Shown: positions 1 through 9,331, counted from the first letter of the stretch. The stretch is DNA of 32,094 nt from Cytobacillus massiliigabonensis (GCF_900199725.1 NZ_LT904904.1:978108-1010201); one strand, 5' to 3'. Notes: generated by a model not told the origin, from the sequence alone. A program made the numbers and translations.

Positions 1-1123
1 TAGCCGCATCCAGCACGACAGGTGCTTGAACTGCCCATTGACCTCCTCCAGATGGAATGAAGATATTAATTAAGCCAGCACTTAAGAAAGTGAATAATGG
101 AAATGTGAATTCATTAGATACCGATATGAATCCATTAGCGATAACTGCAGCTAATCCTGACGCTGTCATCATTCCGATAATACCGGCATAAAAAGGAAAT
201 TGGATAATGATCCCGCTTGCACCTTTTACGGCATTCATAACTGCCTCTAAAAAAAGCTTTGGCGTCCCATGGAAAAGAATGCCCAAGAATAAAAATAAGA
301 AATTAACAATATCAAGATTTAGTTTAAAACCATTTTGAACAAAATAGTAGAATAAAAACACAATCCCAAATAGACCAATTAACAGAGAGAGTATTCGGCT
401 ATTCTCTAGCCGTTCTGCAGGAGTCATGTCCGCCTTTTCAATTGCAGCGGCCTGCATATCGTCCTGTAATAAGGCGGGATCGACAGTTATTGTTTCATCT
501 TTAGAAGGCATCATCAGCCGGTTAACGATTGGAAGGACTAAGAATAAAGCGATAACAATGGCGAGATTAAAACCAGAAAAAATCGTTTCACTTGTTGGAA
601 TAATCCCAATCAAATCTTGTGAAAAGTGCCCTTCTGTGGCAATGGTTAATGGTGTTGAGCCTGAAATCCCCCCATGCCAAATAACAAAACCGGAGTAAGC
701 GCTTGCAATTAAAAGCCGGTAATCAACATTTTTCACCTTTTTTGCCAATTCCTTTGCAAATAAAGCCCCAATGACAAGACCAAATCCCCAGTTTATCCAA
801 CTAGCAATAAGGGAGACAACCGTTACAATGATAACGGCCTGTCCCGGTGATTTAGCTGTAGAAGCAAGTGCTCCTAATCCCTTTTTAAAAATTCTGCTGC
901 TTGCAAGAACATGTCCAGTTACTAAAACAAGAACCATTTGCATGGTAAAGACTAGCAGTCCCCAAAATCCATTCCCCCAGTGCTGAACCATTTGATAAGG
1001 TCCGCTTTCGGTGAATATAAGGCCAAGTACAAACACGACAAAAGTTAAAATAATGACAAATAAAAATGGATCAGGCAAGTACCGCTGCATGACTCGATTA
1101 AAAAATGAAACGAGTGCTTTCAT
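1..1123 (-). CDS. atoE: Short-chain fatty acid transporter, AtoE family (partial, C-terminus outside window)
   Basis: The reverse strand reads without a stop from an ATG at 1123 to the window edge, giving about 374 residues. The protein opens MKALVSFFNRVMQRYLPDPF and continues as a very hydrophobic chain with many membrane segments and glycine-rich motifs such as WINWGFGLVIGALFAKE and FIPSGGGQWAVQAP. This matches the AtoE/TIGR00366 family, which moves short-chain fatty acids such as butyrate or acetoacetate across the cytoplasmic membrane. A strong ribosome site (AGAAAGGAGAA, reverse strand) lies just before the start. The C-terminus is off the left edge, so partners such as CoA-transferase genes cannot be seen. 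The family call is firm; the exact substrate is inferred. Confidence 0.85.
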   Translation of the reverse strand, partial: MKALVSFFNRVMQRYLPDPFLFVIILTFVVFVLGLIFTESGPYQMVQHWGNGFWGLLVFTMQMVLVLVTGHVLASSRIFKKGLGALASTAKSPGQAVIIVTVVSLIASWINWGFGLVIGALFAKELAKKVKNVDYRLLIASAYSGFVIWHGGISGSTPLTIATEGHFSQDLIGIIPTSETIFSGFNLAIVIALFLVLPIVNRLMMPSKDETITVDPALLQDDMQAAAIEKADMTPAERLENSRILSLLIGLFGIVFLFYYFVQNGFKLNLDIVNFLFLFLGILFHGTPKLFLEAVMNAVKGASGIIIQFPFYAGIIGMMTASGLAAVIANGFISVSNEFTFPLFTFLSAGLINIFIPSGGGQWAVQAPVVLDAA

Positions 1124-1364
1124 TGATTTTCTCCTTTCTAGTAATTCTTATAACTATTATTCAATATTTCTATAATATTCTTTATATTCCTTCAATTTTT
1201 TTGTGATATTAACTTTTACCATCATAATTATAAGGAAAATAAGATAGGAACTGTTTGTTAAACAAGTCCAAGGTTTCATTTAGGTCCATCGCCATAGGGA
1301 ACTATATACAATTGGAAAATTTTCTAGTAAAATAGATGCGGAAATGTATTGAAGGAGAATGAGG
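1124..1364. other. Divergent intergenic region between atoE and the chemotaxis receptor
   Basis: This AT-rich interval must carry promoters for both divergent genes. I could not assign either promoter with confidence. No gene is seen. Confidence 0.4.
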
Positions 1365-2831
1365 ATGTCAATCAAAGAGTTACAAATAGAAACATTAAGA
1401 AAGAAAAATAGAATCACACTGATTATGTTAATCATTTCAGTTATTCTAGGTGTGGTAGTTGAAGCCAGTTTAGGAAAAGCACTCCAGCTTATTTTGACAA
1501 TCGCTATAGGTGGAGCAGTGCTATGTTCCATTATCGCATTTTTACATCTATCCAAACGTTTAACGAAACAAATTGCTTATTTCGCAATAGTAGGTTTAAC
1601 TATTATTCTTGGAATGATTATTTTAATCAGTCCCTCTGAGAATAATCTATCACTCATTTACTATTTATTAGTTTGTTCGGCTCTTTATATGAATATTGTT
1701 CTTTATCTAATAGGAACGGCTTTTGGAGTTGGCTTATTGGCTTTTGCCTTTGCTCTAAATGGCGAGATCTATTCCTCTGATATTTCTACTTATTTATTAC
1801 TATTTTCTCTTGCTGTCATTGTGTTGTTTTTTCAGCAAAAAATTATGGGGAAACTTGAGTCCGATCTTGAAAAGCTGCAGACTTCGGCAGAAGAAAAGCT
1901 GGAAAGTGAATCCAGGCAGCGCATAGTTTTAGAGGAAAACTCACAAATCATTGCTAGTAATATGCAGATGGTAGAGGAACAATCGGAATCGGAAAAGCAG
2001 GTAACGATAGAACTTAATGTTGCCTTGCAGGAGATAGCAGCAGGAACACAATCACAAGGAAATGCGATCAGCAATATAATGAATTCAATTGAAAGTACTT
2101 CTAAACAAGTAGAATCAATGAACGAACGTGTGATACAAATTAATGACTCTACCAATCAAATGACAGACCAAATAGAAGAGGGCCGCTCACAATCTCAAAT
2201 CATGAGCGATCAAATGCAGGAATTTAAGCAGTTTATTGAATTGATGGAAAAGGATATGAACCAATTAAGTGAAAATATTGAGTCATCCTTAAGTTCTATC
2301 CAAGCAATCCAAGGAATAACTGCTCAAACGAATTTGCTTGCTTTGAATGCATCGATTGAAGCAGCAAGAGCGGGAGAAGCAGGAAAAGGTTTTTCTGTTG
2401 TTGCTGAAGAAATTCGCAAGCTTGCGGAAACCTCAGATCAAACAGCCATTCAAATTTCTGCTACTTTAAATCAAGTTCATATCAACAACCGTGAAACACA
2501 AAATCAAATGAATCTTGTTTCTAGTAAAATGGACGAAAATATTCAAGGAACGGTGAAGAATCAATCGATTTTTGAATCCATTCAGCATTCTATTCAACAT
2601 CTTCAACAAGAAATTCAGTCATTCCGCGGAGTTGCCAAAAATATTGACCAGGAAACAGATGCGATTGAAGTAGCAGTAAATGAATTTGCGTCTATATTAG
2701 AAGAAGCTTCCTCCTCTCTGGAAGAAATTTCAGCAACCGTTCAATCACAAACCGATAACAAAGAACAACTTTCACGCTTAATTCAAGAAACGAATCGTGC
2801 TACACAAAATCTTTCGAATCTTTTAAAGTGA
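1365..2831 (+). CDS. Methyl-accepting chemotaxis protein without an extracellular ligand domain
   Basis: This is a chemoreceptor that passes a sensed signal to CheA/CheW. Residues 15-160 form about six hydrophobic segments with only short loops, so there is no large outside sensor domain. A long glutamine- and glutamate-rich coiled coil follows. The conserved hairpin tip ([20 protein letters not shown], then [16 protein letters not shown]) lies near residues 318-352. An upstream in-frame ATG at 1359 is only one base from AGGAG (1353-1357). The ATG at 1365 has a 7-base spacing and is chosen, giving 488 residues. No HAMP domain is obvious. The membrane part probably senses a membrane or intracellular cue such as redox or energy state. 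The gene is monocistronic and ends at a hairpin. Confidence 0.9.
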   Translation: MSIKELQIETLRKKNRITLIMLIISVILGVVVEASLGKALQLILTIAIGGAVLCSIIAFLHLSKRLTKQIAYFAIVGLTIILGMIILISPSENNLSLIYYLLVCSALYMNIVLYLIGTAFGVGLLAFAFALNGEIYSSDISTYLLLFSLAVIVLFFQQKIMGKLESDLEKLQTSAEEKLESESRQRIVLEENSQIIASNMQMVEEQSESEKQVTIELNVALQEIAAGTQSQGNAISNIMNSIESTSKQVESMNERVIQINDSTNQMTDQIEEGRSQSQIMSDQMQEFKQFIELMEKDMNQLSENIESSLSSIQAIQGITAQTNLLALNASIEAARAGEAGKGFSVVAEEIRKLAETSDQTAIQISATLNQVHINNRETQNQMNLVSSKMDENIQGTVKNQSIFESIQHSIQHLQQEIQSFRGVAKNIDQETDAIEVAVNEFASILEEASSSLEEISATVQSQTDNKEQLSRLIQETNRATQNLSNLLK

Positions 2832-2871
2832 GCTCGGTAATAGATTGTTAAGCTAACATGAAAAAAATGTT

Positions 2872-2901
2872 AAAAACCATGTCATTATGACGTGGTTTTT
2901 T
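2872..2901. terminator. Bidirectional rho-independent terminator between the MCP and ECF sigma genes
   Basis: The arms AAAAACCATGTCA and TGACGTGGTTTTT pair with one G-T pair around a tiny loop, with an A-run before and a T-run after. It can therefore stop transcription from both converging genes. Confidence 0.85.
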
Positions 2902-2919
2902 GACATTAATTAAGCATAT

Positions 2920-3447
2920 TCAAATAATCTCATCGTAGTTTTTCCTTTTTTTCATTAATTCTCTTTTTAATGCTGCTATAGCTCTTGAAGTTGTTATTTT
3001 TACTCTGTTTTCATTCCAGTTTAATATCTCCGCGGTTTCTTTTATAGAAAGTTCTTTAATTTTCCTAAGAATAAGCACCTTTTGATAACTAAGGTGTAAA
3101 TTATGAATTGCCTCATATAATATATTCATTCTCTCGCCTTTCATAATTAACTCTAAAGGCGTCTGCTGATTTGACTCAAATTGATACTTATCTAAAGAAA
3201 ATGTTGTTAACAAGCTCTTTTTCCCGAAATAGTCGAGCGTTACATTTCTAGAAATACTGAATAGCCATGGAAATAAATTGGATTTACCATATAACTTATC
3301 CAAATTTCTATAAACCTTAATAAAGGTGTCCTGGGTTAAATCTTCAGCATCCTCCTTGTCATTTACAAGGAGGTAAATATAACTGAATATTTTATCACTA
3401 TATTCTTTGTATAGTTGTTCAAAAGTATCTGCAGAAAATTTTTTCAT
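2920..3447 (-). CDS. ECF-type RNA polymerase sigma factor
   Basis: This 175-residue protein redirects RNA polymerase to a small set of promoters. Region 2 covers about residues 8-75 (DAEDLTQDTFIKVYRNLDK, then FPWLFSISRNVTLDYF). Region 4 covers about 110-165, with helix-turn-helix text ILRKIKELSIKETAEILNW followed by VKITTSRAIAALKREL. No region 3 is present, as expected for the ECF class. ECF sigma genes are usually followed by a membrane anti-sigma gene. Here the stop is followed only by the shared terminator, so no such partner is linked on this side. Reverse-strand upstream sequence shows GGGGCG near the start rather than a textbook ribosome site. The signal it responds to cannot be read from sequence. 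Confidence 0.9.
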   Translation of the reverse strand: MKKFSADTFEQLYKEYSDKIFSYIYLLVNDKEDAEDLTQDTFIKVYRNLDKLYGKSNLFPWLFSISRNVTLDYFGKKSLLTTFSLDKYQFESNQQTPLELIMKGERMNILYEAIHNLHLSYQKVLILRKIKELSIKETAEILNWNENRVKITTSRAIAALKRELMKKRKNYDEII

Positions 3448-4164
3448 TTTGCCGACGCCCCTTAAGCAAATTTTTAGACGAAAAGATTGAAAAAGAAAGA
3501 TATGATGAACAGGTTTTATGTAATACTGTCTACAATACTAACAATTAGAAAAGTTTTCCAGTACCGTTTTTCTTATATTCATAAAGTAATTGTGAGTCTG
3601 TTTCTATCTTCCTATACCTGTTTAAAATGTAGGTAAATAGAATCCTTTTTTAATAAAATTTGTAATTAAATCTTTAAGTATGTTACTTTTGCTTTTCAAA
3701 CGTATTATTTTTGATTTTCAAAAAGGTTACATATCTTATTAACTATTTCAGATTTATATTGTCTAATAAATTCTTTATTAGGCAGAAAATCATAGAGTCT
3801 AAAGCTCCCTTTCGTTTTAACCATGGAACTTTTTTGAAAAAATCCCCTTCCATTCCTTCTTCTTATTTTTTCCTAATACATATTCTCAAATAATGGATTT
3901 CTATTGAAAATAGAGTATTTTCAGCTAAGTAGTATGTTCTATTACTGAACCTTTCAGACTAAATATCTTTTTCCCTCTTAATGCATTCCTCTCATTTTAA
4001 TCTGGTACACTTTTCCTTCCTGAGTATTCGACAACTTTCTTTTTTTTTATTAGCTAAAGTTTCAGTAACAAGGGGGTCATGACCCCAGCTGGAGGTGGTT
4101 ATTTTCTAACTGGAGGCTAGTGTTAATTAATTGCAATTAAACAAATGAATGAGGAGGAATTATT
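3448..4164. other. Long AT-rich non-coding interval with a palindrome before the subtilase
   Basis: About 700 bases separate the divergently read sigma factor and subtilase. A 60-codon ORF at 3711-3893 lacks a ribosome site and is composed of low-complexity Phe/Ile/Lys text, so I do not call it a gene. The last 100 bases hold a GGGGTCATGACCCC palindrome and two CTGGAGG repeats. No RNA gene was recognised. Confidence 0.6.
4073..4086. promoter_or_regulatory. Perfect 14-bp palindrome GGGGTCATGACCCC upstream of the subtilase
   Basis: The palindrome is perfect and stands out in AT-rich DNA 79 bases before the subtilase start. It is followed by two direct CTGGAGG copies (4089-4095 and 4108-4114). 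It is a candidate operator for a dimeric regulator, or a small hairpin in the 5' leader. Which of these it is cannot be told from sequence. Confidence 0.4.
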
Positions 4165-7100
4165 GTGGGGAAAAAAGGAAAAGTACGATTTCGTTTGCTG
4201 TCCATTCTGTCAATCGCGTTTTTAATTCTCCCACTCATGTTTCCGAATATGGGGCATGCAGAAGGAAATAGTTCACCGCACACTTCTCTAAAGAAATCTC
4301 CACCAGAATCTTCTGAAAACAAAATTAGCAATAGGTTACAAGATGAATTCGATAAGCAAGATGAAGTCACATTCTTAATTAAATTTAAAGAACAAGCCGA
4401 TCCGGCTGCAGCAGCAAAAAAGGCAGAAAAAAATGCATTAAATCAAAACCTTACTCCTGCAAAAGCAAAATACATGAAGCGATCAGCAGTCCTTTCAGCA
4501 TTAAGATCAACAGCCATTGAAACTCAAGGCTCTGTAGCAGACTTCCTCCAAAAGCAAGAACAAGAAGGGAAAGCGAAAGAAATCCAATCCTTCTACATTG
4601 TCAATGCTATCGCAGTTACAGCAACGAAAGATGTTATGGAACAAGTTGCTGCCTTCCCAGAAGTAGAAAAAGTACTTCCAAATGAAATGAGACAACTTCA
4701 TATCCCTGAAAAAGTTGCAGAAAAACCATCTATGCAGCTTGGAAAGGAACCGAAAGCGAATACAAATTCAATTGAATGGAATATTGACCGAGTGGGTGCA
4801 CCGGCTGTCTGGGAATTGGGAATTGATGGTTCAGGCACAGTTGTAGCTTCCATAGATACAGGTGTACAGTGGGATCACCCGGCATTAAAAGAAAAATATC
4901 GAGGCTATAATCCAGCCAATCCAAATTCTCCTTCACATGAATTCAACTGGTTTGATGCTACAGCAGGAAGAGCAGCAGCATATGATGATCAAGGTCATGG
5001 AACACATGTAACGGGTACAATGGTGGGAAGTGAGCCAAATGGTTCGAATCAAATCGGGGTCGCTCCTGGTGCGAAATGGATTGCCGTTAAAGCCTTTACA
5101 GCGAGTGGAGGATCAGATAGTGATCTTTTAGCTGCGGGTGAATGGATACTAGCACCAAAGGATGCTGCAGGAAACCCGCATCCTGAACAAGCGCCAGATG
5201 TTGTTAATAACTCATGGGGTGGAGGTCCAGGGCTTGATGAATGGTACCGCCCAATGGTTCAAGCATGGCGCGCAGCGGAAATCTTCCCTGAATTCTCAGC
5301 AGGAAATACTAGAGCAGGAAATCCTGGGGGACCGGGCTCTATTGCCAACCCGGCTAACTATCCAGAATCATATGCTACAGGTGCAACAGATATAAATAAT
5401 GGACTAGGAAGCTTCTCGCTTCAAGGCCCATCTCCTTATGAAGAAATCAAGCCTGATATTTCTGCACCAGGAGTAAACATTCGCTCATCTGTTCCAGGAA
5501 GCAATTATGAAGGCGGATGGAATGGGACTTCTATGGCAGGACCTCATGTTTCAGCAGTTGCAGCATTGCTTAGGCAAGTAGATTCGAGCTTAACAGTGGA
5601 TGAAATAGAAGAGATTTTAACGACAACAGCTACTCCGCTAACAAATGGAACATATCCGACATCACCAAATAATGGCTTTGGATCAGGTCTTGTTAATGCT
5701 TTTGATGCAGTTTCTTCTGTCATATCTGGTCTTGGAAAAATAAAGGGGCAAGTTGCAAAAGAAGGCAATGACAATGAGGAACCAGTTGTAGAACATCATG
5801 CGCCTCAGGAAACATACGCAGGAATGGACCTGCCTCTAGAATTGAAGGCAACTGACAATGTTAGTGTATTGAATGTTGTCCTCGAATACTTAAAATCAGA
5901 TGGCAGCTGGGCGACTGTCCAAGCAAGCAGAGTTTCTGGAGATTACCAAGATGGAACATATACGGCAGCCATTCCTGGTGAAGATATTGCCGTTCCTTCA
6001 GTATCATACAAATGGAAAGTCAATGATTTTGGTGGAAACGAAGTTGGAACAGATACGTACCAAGTTTCCGTTAAGCCTGGAATTACTGTCGGCTATTCTC
6101 AAGATTTTGAATCAGAACCAATTGGCTGGACATCATACGGAGTAAAAAACAGCTGGCAATGGGGAGTGCCAACTTCTGGACCAAGCAAGGCTGCATCTGG
6201 TGAAAAGGTGTTTGCTACTAACCTCGCAGGAAACTATGATGCCAGTGCAAACATGACTTTAGTTATGCCGCCAATTGACCTTCCAGAAGGGAATGCATTC
6301 TTACAATTTAAACAGTGGCACAACCTAGAGAAAAACTATGATTTCGGTCATGTGTTTGTTTCGACGGACATGGAAAACTGGACGCAGATGCTTCGCGTTA
6401 ATGATATCACAGCTGATTGGATTGACGATGAAGTAGATTTAAGCGAATATGCGGGTCAAAGAATCTATGTAGGTTTTAACGTAACAACGGATGGTTCTGT
6501 AGTTAGACCAGGCTGGTACATTGATGATGTAAAGCTTGCTAGTACACCTCTTCAGGCATCTAATAAAGCTAACCTTGGTATAACAAAACCAGATACTGCT
6601 AAAGACGACTCTAAAGCCACATTAAAGGATGAAAAAGTAGATCCAAACAAAATTCTACCTAAGAAGGATGCGATCGTAAAGGACGAAGGCAGCCAAAAAC
6701 AGCCTGCACCTGCACTTCTTCCATTAACAGCTGAGGTAAGTGTTTTAGAATCTGGCAGATCTGTGTTCACTAAACCTCAAGATGGAACATATGAATTTAC
6801 ACATGCATCAGGCAGCTTTACTGTTCAGGCGGAAGCATATGGCTATCGCTCACAATCTCAGACTGTAAATATCCCGCAAGATGGTGAAGTTACGGCTAAC
6901 TTTGTCCTGGAGGAAATCCCTCGAGGAACGGTGACTGGAACTGTTACAAACGAAGCAACTGGGGAGCCAGTATCAAACGCAACGCTTCTTTTAGTTGAAG
7001 ATGCCGCTGTTCAGCCAGTAGAAACAAATGCTAGCGGTGAGTATTCATTAACAGCTTATGAAGGGACCTATACGTTAAAAGTAATGGCGCCTTCCTACTA

Positions 7101-8592
7101 TAGTCAGGAATTTGAGATTGCAATCAGCGAAGGTTCAATTGAACAAAATGTACAGTTAAAACCATTTATCGGATACGCTGGAGAAATCGGCTATGATGAT
7201 GGAACAGCAGAAAATGCACGTGCATTCTATGATGCGGGCAATGGATGGGCTGTTAAAATGTCTCTAGCAGAAGGACACGAAAGTGCCATGGTTACTGGTG
7301 GGTTATTCCGTTTCTGGGATACTGAGTGGCCAGTTCCAGGAGGTACTGGATTCAAGGTTGAAGTTTATGATGCAAGTGGTCCAGATGGAGCTCCTGGGAA
7401 AAAATTAGCAGGACCATTTGATGCAACAGCTCTAAGAAACGGTGAATGGACACATGTTGATTTAAACGAGCACGGAATTATGGTGAACGGTGATTTCTAC
7501 ATGGTTTACATTCAAAGTGCAATTAATACAAGTTCTCCTGGCTTAGCGACAGATGAAAATGGACCAAATGCAAAGCGAAGCTGGCAGCTGGTTAGTGGAG
7601 CATGGACTCCTTCTCCGCAAGAAGAAGGAAATTATATGATCCGTGCCACTGTCAATTATGAAGTGACTGCGCCAGTTATTATTTCTCCTAAAGACGGTGA
7701 CTATTCAAAAGAAGGTACAGTGAAGGTCGAAGGAACAGCTTCACCAGCAGCTACTGTTAAGCTCTACAACAATGGTGAAGAGATTGCTGCTACAGAAGCA
7801 ACAGAAGCGGGAGCATTCTCTGCTGATGTTACACTGTCAGAAGGAGAGAACATCCTAACTGCAAAAGTAACAACAGAGTTAGGATCAACTGATGCTTCTA
7901 ATCCCGTGAAAATCATTTTTGATCAAACAAATCCTGACCTTGAAATTACCTCACCAGAAGATAAATCGCAAACGAACAAGGAAACAGTAACAGTTGAAGG
8001 AAACGTTTCTGATGAGCATTTAGAAACTGTTAAAGTAAATGGGCAAGACGCGAAAATTGCAGATGGAAAATTCTCTCTTCGTATCCTTCTAAATGAAGGT
8101 GAGAATGTTATTACTGTTGTGGCTCAGGATAAAGCAGGAAACATAGTTGAGAAATCAGTTACAGTTAATGCTTTTTACACTGCTCCAGCAATTGAAAATC
8201 TTCTTCCAACCGAAGATAAAGAATTGGAGAAGGGTGAGTCCGTAAAGATTGAATTTGATAGTGCACCTGGGCTTAAAGCAACCTTTGCCATTAGAATGCC
8301 TTTAACAAATGCTGGTGATATTGCTAATGCAACAGAGCTACCTATGATGGAAACTGATCCAGGACATTATGTTGGGTACTATACAGCTACATCAAATGTA
8401 GTGGCACCTGGAGCTGAAATAGAAGTGAAAGTAACGGATGAATTTGGCAACGAAACACGTAAAGTTGCTGATGGCAAGCTGTACATTAATGAGAAAAAGA
8501 AAGAAGATAAGGAAGACGATAAGGAAGAAGGCAGCAAAGAAGAAAAGGATCCTGACAAAAATGAAGAAGAAAACGGAGATGCACTTAACTAA
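4165..8592 (+). CDS. bpr: Secreted multidomain subtilisin-family serine protease (bacillopeptidase F-like)
   Basis: This is an extracellular endopeptidase of family S8. Domains in order: signal peptide (residues 1-32, lysine/arginine-rich then hydrophobic, ending GHAEG); an I9-type propeptide (about 55-180); the protease domain (about 200-520) with Asp231 in SIDTG, His278 in GHGTHV, oxyanion Asn381 in SAGNT and Ser456 in NGTSMAGPH. Next come a jelly-roll or immune-inhibitor-A-like region (about 640-795, QDFESEPIGW to WYIDDVKL), carboxypeptidase regulatory-like repeats (about 850-1010) and Ig-like repeats (about 1165-1340). The tail is rich in Lys, Glu and Asp. No LPXTG anchor is present, so the enzyme is probably released. 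The length matches Bpr (about 1430 residues). The GTG start has GAGGAGG seven bases upstream. Confidence 0.93.
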   Translation: MGKKGKVRFRLLSILSIAFLILPLMFPNMGHAEGNSSPHTSLKKSPPESSENKISNRLQDEFDKQDEVTFLIKFKEQADPAAAAKKAEKNALNQNLTPAKAKYMKRSAVLSALRSTAIETQGSVADFLQKQEQEGKAKEIQSFYIVNAIAVTATKDVMEQVAAFPEVEKVLPNEMRQLHIPEKVAEKPSMQLGKEPKANTNSIEWNIDRVGAPAVWELGIDGSGTVVASIDTGVQWDHPALKEKYRGYNPANPNSPSHEFNWFDATAGRAAAYDDQGHGTHVTGTMVGSEPNGSNQIGVAPGAKWIAVKAFTASGGSDSDLLAAGEWILAPKDAAGNPHPEQAPDVVNNSWGGGPGLDEWYRPMVQAWRAAEIFPEFSAGNTRAGNPGGPGSIANPANYPESYATGATDINNGLGSFSLQGPSPYEEIKPDISAPGVNIRSSVPGSNYEGGWNGTSMAGPHVSAVAALLRQVDSSLTVDEIEEILTTTATPLTNGTYPTSPNNGFGSGLVNAFDAVSSVISGLGKIKGQVAKEGNDNEEPVVEHHAPQETYAGMDLPLELKATDNVSVLNVVLEYLKSDGSWATVQASRVSGDYQDGTYTAAIPGEDIAVPSVSYKWKVNDFGGNEVGTDTYQVSVKPGITVGYSQDFESEPIGWTSYGVKNSWQWGVPTSGPSKAASGEKVFATNLAGNYDASANMTLVMPPIDLPEGNAFLQFKQWHNLEKNYDFGHVFVSTDMENWTQMLRVNDITADWIDDEVDLSEYAGQRIYVGFNVTTDGSVVRPGWYIDDVKLASTPLQASNKANLGITKPDTAKDDSKATLKDEKVDPNKILPKKDAIVKDEGSQKQPAPALLPLTAEVSVLESGRSVFTKPQDGTYEFTHASGSFTVQAEAYGYRSQSQTVNIPQDGEVTANFVLEEIPRGTVTGTVTNEATGEPVSNATLLLVEDAAVQPVETNASGEYSLTAYEGTYTLKVMAPSYYSQEFEIAISEGSIEQNVQLKPFIGYAGEIGYDDGTAENARAFYDAGNGWAVKMSLAEGHESAMVTGGLFRFWDTEWPVPGGTGFKVEVYDASGPDGAPGKKLAGPFDATALRNGEWTHVDLNEHGIMVNGDFYMVYIQSAINTSSPGLATDENGPNAKRSWQLVSGAWTPSPQEEGNYMIRATVNYEVTAPVIISPKDGDYSKEGTVKVEGTASPAATVKLYNNGEEIAATEATEAGAFSADVTLSEGENILTAKVTTELGSTDASNPVKIIFDQTNPDLEITSPEDKSQTNKETVTVEGNVSDEHLETVKVNGQDAKIADGKFSLRILLNEGENVITVVAQDKAGNIVEKSVTVNAFYTAPAIENLLPTEDKELEKGESVKIEFDSAPGLKATFAIRMPLTNAGDIANATELPMMETDPGHYVGYYTATSNVVAPGAEIEVKVTDEFGNETRKVADGKLYINEKKKEDKEDDKEEGSKEEKDPDKNEEENGDALN

Positions 8593-8606
8593 GTAATCTT
8601 CATCAT

Positions 8607-8634
8607 GCCCATTCATCTGTAATGGGCCTGTTTC
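8607..8634 (+). terminator. Probable terminator of the subtilase gene
   Basis: GCCCATT (8607-8613) pairs with AATGGGC (8621-8627) around a 7-base loop, followed by CTGTTT. The T-tract is weak, but the position 14 bases after the stop fits. Confidence 0.65.
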
Positions 8635-8649
8635 ATTATGAAAATGAAT

Positions 8650-8686
8650 AAAACTCTTAGATGCACTAATGCACTAAGAGTTTTTT
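8650..8686. terminator. Strong hairpin, likely the original terminator of the tRNA-Ala gene
   Basis: AAACTCTTAG (8651-8660) and CTAAGAGTTT (8674-8683) pair perfectly and the right arm runs into TTTTTT. It works in both directions. On the reverse strand it lies immediately downstream of a tRNA-Ala 3' end at 8691-8704. I therefore infer that it was the terminator of that tRNA before the island inserted. Confidence 0.8.
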
Positions 8687-8690
8687 CGTA

Positions 8691-8704
8691 TGGAGCATAG
8701 GGGG
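8691..8704 (-). repeat. Left attachment-site remnant: 14 nt of the tRNA-Ala 3' end
   Basis: TGGAGCATAGGGGG is, on the reverse strand, the last 14 bases of the tRNA-Ala fragment at 16171-16212. The similarity extends left into the terminator: 8681-8704 and 16161-16184 differ at one position in 24. Right of 8704 the match stops abruptly. This is what the displaced chromosomal end of a tRNA looks like after integration of an element into its 3' end. Confidence 0.7.
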
Positions 8705-8808
8705 AGTCTTTTCTAGTTCCGTTAAATTAGGCTTTTGTATCAGTAACAATACCCAACTATTGTACATAATCTGATGATGAATATTCCAAATATTTAATGT
8801 ATTAATAT

Positions 8809-8816
8809 GGTATACA
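8809..8816 (+). promoter_or_regulatory. Possible extended -10 promoter element for the bacteriocin precursor
   Basis: TGGTATAC(A) fits an extended -10 element (TG-N-TATACA, hexamer 8811-8816) about 80 bases before the precursor start. No convincing -35 was found at the expected distance, so this is weak. Confidence 0.3.
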
Positions 8817-8894
8817 GTTCTTTTTCGATTTTACTCGGCTGTTCCCGTTTCAAGTTGCTGGCATCCCTTATTAATTTGTTTGAGGAGGAAAAAA

Positions 8895-9176
8895 ATGAAT
8901 AATTTCCAAAGTGAACTTCAAATGTTGAATGTTGGTGATTTCCAAGCGACACAGGCAGTCCCTTGGGATCAAAATCAGTACTATACTGATCAGGATAGAC
9001 AATTTATTGGTTTGGGATTTGGTTTTGGCCGATGCTTTAGTTGTTTTAGCTGTTTTAACTGCTTTAATTGTTTTAACTGCTTTAGTTGCTTCCGCTGCTC
9101 TAACTGCTTTAACTGTTTTCGCTGCTCAAATTGCTCCAGATGCGGCGGCGGCCGTTGTGGCGGTGGAGGCAGCTAA
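8895..9176 (+). CDS. Heterocycloanthracin/sonorensin-type TOMM bacteriocin precursor
   Basis: This 93-residue peptide is the substrate of the next three enzymes. Residues 1-46 form a leader (MNNFQSELQML... ending GLGFGFGR). The core from Cys47 has Cys at every third residue through Cys83 (13 units of C-X-X, mostly C-F-[S/N/R]), then GGGRCGGGGS with a 14th Cys. In this family cysteines, and some serines, are turned into thiazole and oxazole rings, and the leader is then removed and the product exported. The start is the ATG at 8895, placed after TGAGGAGG (8881-8888). An in-frame TTG at 8880 lies before the ribosome site and is rejected. The repeated Cys-X-X core defines the family described in B. 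anthracis and B. cereus. There the precursor is often away from the enzymes, whereas here it is adjacent. Confidence 0.92.
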   Translation: MNNFQSELQMLNVGDFQATQAVPWDQNQYYTDQDRQFIGLGFGFGRCFSCFSCFNCFNCFNCFSCFRCSNCFNCFRCSNCSRCGGGRCGGGGS

Positions 9177-9200
9177 GCCGATTAGCTTAGTTTTCTATTT

Positions 9201-9236
9201 GAGAAAGACCCGTGCATTTTTGCAGGGGTCTTTCTC
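9201..9236 (+). terminator. Long perfect hairpin between the precursor and the enzyme operon
   Basis: GAGAAAGACCC (9201-9211) pairs perfectly with GGGTCTTTCTC (9226-9236). Inside it TGCA (9213-9216) can pair with TGCA (9221-9224). The following bases are TATAAGAT rather than a T-run. It may be a leaky terminator or an RNA-stabilising 3' structure that gives more precursor than enzyme. Confidence 0.7.
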
Positions 9237-9331
9237 TATAAGATAAGACATAACGGACAAATTGAAATACATACGATGTTAGTGACAGTGATATTGAATA
9301 TTGATGTTCACAAGGGGGATGGAGGAGAGAA

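Noticed and set aside
426..986. Two plus-strand ORFs (426-698, 771-986)
   Set aside because: Both lie opposite the AtoE-type transporter, whose reverse-strand frame is open through the window edge and has clear family motifs.
3711..3893. 60-codon ORF on the plus strand before the subtilase
   Set aside because: It has no ribosome site, a low-complexity Phe/Ile/Lys composition and lies in very AT-rich DNA.
9019..9160. Regular short DNA repeats that could be read as a CRISPR or tandem-repeat array
   Set aside because: The 9-bp rhythm simply encodes the Cys-Phe-X units of the precursor core. No spacers exist.
8929..9246. 105-codon ORF overlapping the precursor, rich in Ala, Val and Leu
   Set aside because: It is a +1 shadow of the repetitive Cys-X-X codons and has no ribosome site of its own.
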